64,000 nucleotides of DNA from Sphingobacterium olei (GTDB taxonomy: Bacteria; Bacteroidota; Bacteroidia; Sphingobacteriales; Sphingobacteriaceae). The notes below the pieces were generated by a model. The model ran no database searches. It saw only the letters and a list, made by a program, of their open reading frames with translations, and had not been told where the DNA came from. The position numbers were made by a program, and so were the translations under genes. How positions within the stretch are numbered: position 1 is the first letter of the stretch; every line of letters begins with the position of its first letter. Below are positions 63,738 through 64,000 of this stretch, one piece after another. The DNA lies in contig NZ_SUME01000001.1 in the NCBI RefSeq assembly GCF_005048855.1, forward strand, positions 372,001 to 436,000, written 5' to 3'.

Positions 63738-64000
63738 ATGAACATGGCAAAGGAAATACAGACAATAAGAACGATTCTACTACTTATGGTGGTCGTATTT
63801 TCATTGTTGCCATGTTCGAATAAAGCCAGTGTTCTATCTCTTATCGACATTGATTACGAGAAGCCACTTAATCGTGTAAAGACTACGCGTCACCTAACGG
63901 GCTGTTTTAATACATTAGAGGTTACAAAAATGACATGTAGCCCATATAAGATCAAAAGTGATCATGGTATTGCAGTCGTAAGTACCGGTCACCAGAGGTT
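63738..64000 (+). CDS. Putative lipoprotein, partial at the window end
   Basis: An open frame from ATG 63738 (or 63744) runs to the last base without a stop, at least 87 codons. The N-terminus is a lipoprotein-type signal (TILLLMVVVFSLLPCSNKAS). The visible mature part contains two more cysteines (LTGCFNTLEV and KMTCSPYKIK). It lies 197 bases after the SprF gene on the same strand. I do not recognise the family; the C-terminus is needed. Confidence 0.6.
   Translation, partial: MNMAKEIQTIRTILLLMVVVFSLLPCSNKASVLSLIDIDYEKPLNRVKTTRHLTGCFNTLEVTKMTCSPYKIKSDHGIAVVSTGHQR

Overview
The window is a chromosomal segment from a Bacteroidota bacterium, most likely of the Sphingobacteriaceae (Sphingobacterium/Pedobacter/Parapedobacter type). 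The evidence is three SusC/SusD transporter pairs, a hybrid two-component system, ECF sigma/FecR-type pairs, a type IX secretion (T9SS) sorting domain with a PorP/SprF partner, DUF4843 and PKD-like lipoproteins, and TAnnTTTG-type promoter elements. No tRNA, rRNA, insertion sequence, phage or CRISPR array was seen.

Layout. 1-498 is an intergenic region carrying three TGTACA dyads at an exact 52-bp period. 499-2074 holds a membrane LytTR regulator and an unrecognised partner. 2227-3438 holds a Crp/Fnr regulator and a flavodoxin-fold quinone reductase. 3466-7105 (minus) is an operon of namZ-like exo-muramidase and a TonB-dependent receptor. 7271-20755 is a complete fructan utilisation locus: a BT1754-type fructose-sensing hybrid two-component regulator, divergent from a sugar permease, a PfkB fructokinase, SusC, SusD and two GH32 enzymes. 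The logic is extracellular capture and cleavage of levan or inulin, import, periplasmic release of fructose that is sensed by the regulator, inner-membrane uptake and phosphorylation.

21087-23058 holds an ankyrin protein, a DUF4287 protein and YjbQ. 23310-34941 is an ECF sigma/FecR/SusC(STN)/SusD locus whose effectors are two thioredoxin-fold proteins and an S41 protease instead of glycosidases. 35322-40894 holds small oxidoreductases, a GyrI-like protein, a siderophore-interacting flavoprotein and two AraC regulators; a bipartite element is shared by two of the promoters. 41179-50852 is a second ECF locus with an anti-sigma that appears to lack the FecR domain and a SusC that lacks the STN domain, followed by SusD, DUF4843, PKD-like and TlpA-like proteins and a strong terminator. 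50959-53329 holds a 43-residue membrane peptide, a Fur-family repressor and, divergently, a methyltransferase and a thioredoxin-reductase-like enzyme; two 23-bp twin operators lie between them.

53875-63540 encodes a 2911-residue repeat adhesin with a C-terminal T9SS type B signal, and its PorP/SprF partner. The window ends inside a putative lipoprotein gene (63738 onward). The strongest leads are the matched loss of signalling domains in the second ECF locus, the twin Fur-family operators, the phased dyads at the start, the shared AraC-region element and the mosaic 213-bp repeat array in the adhesin.
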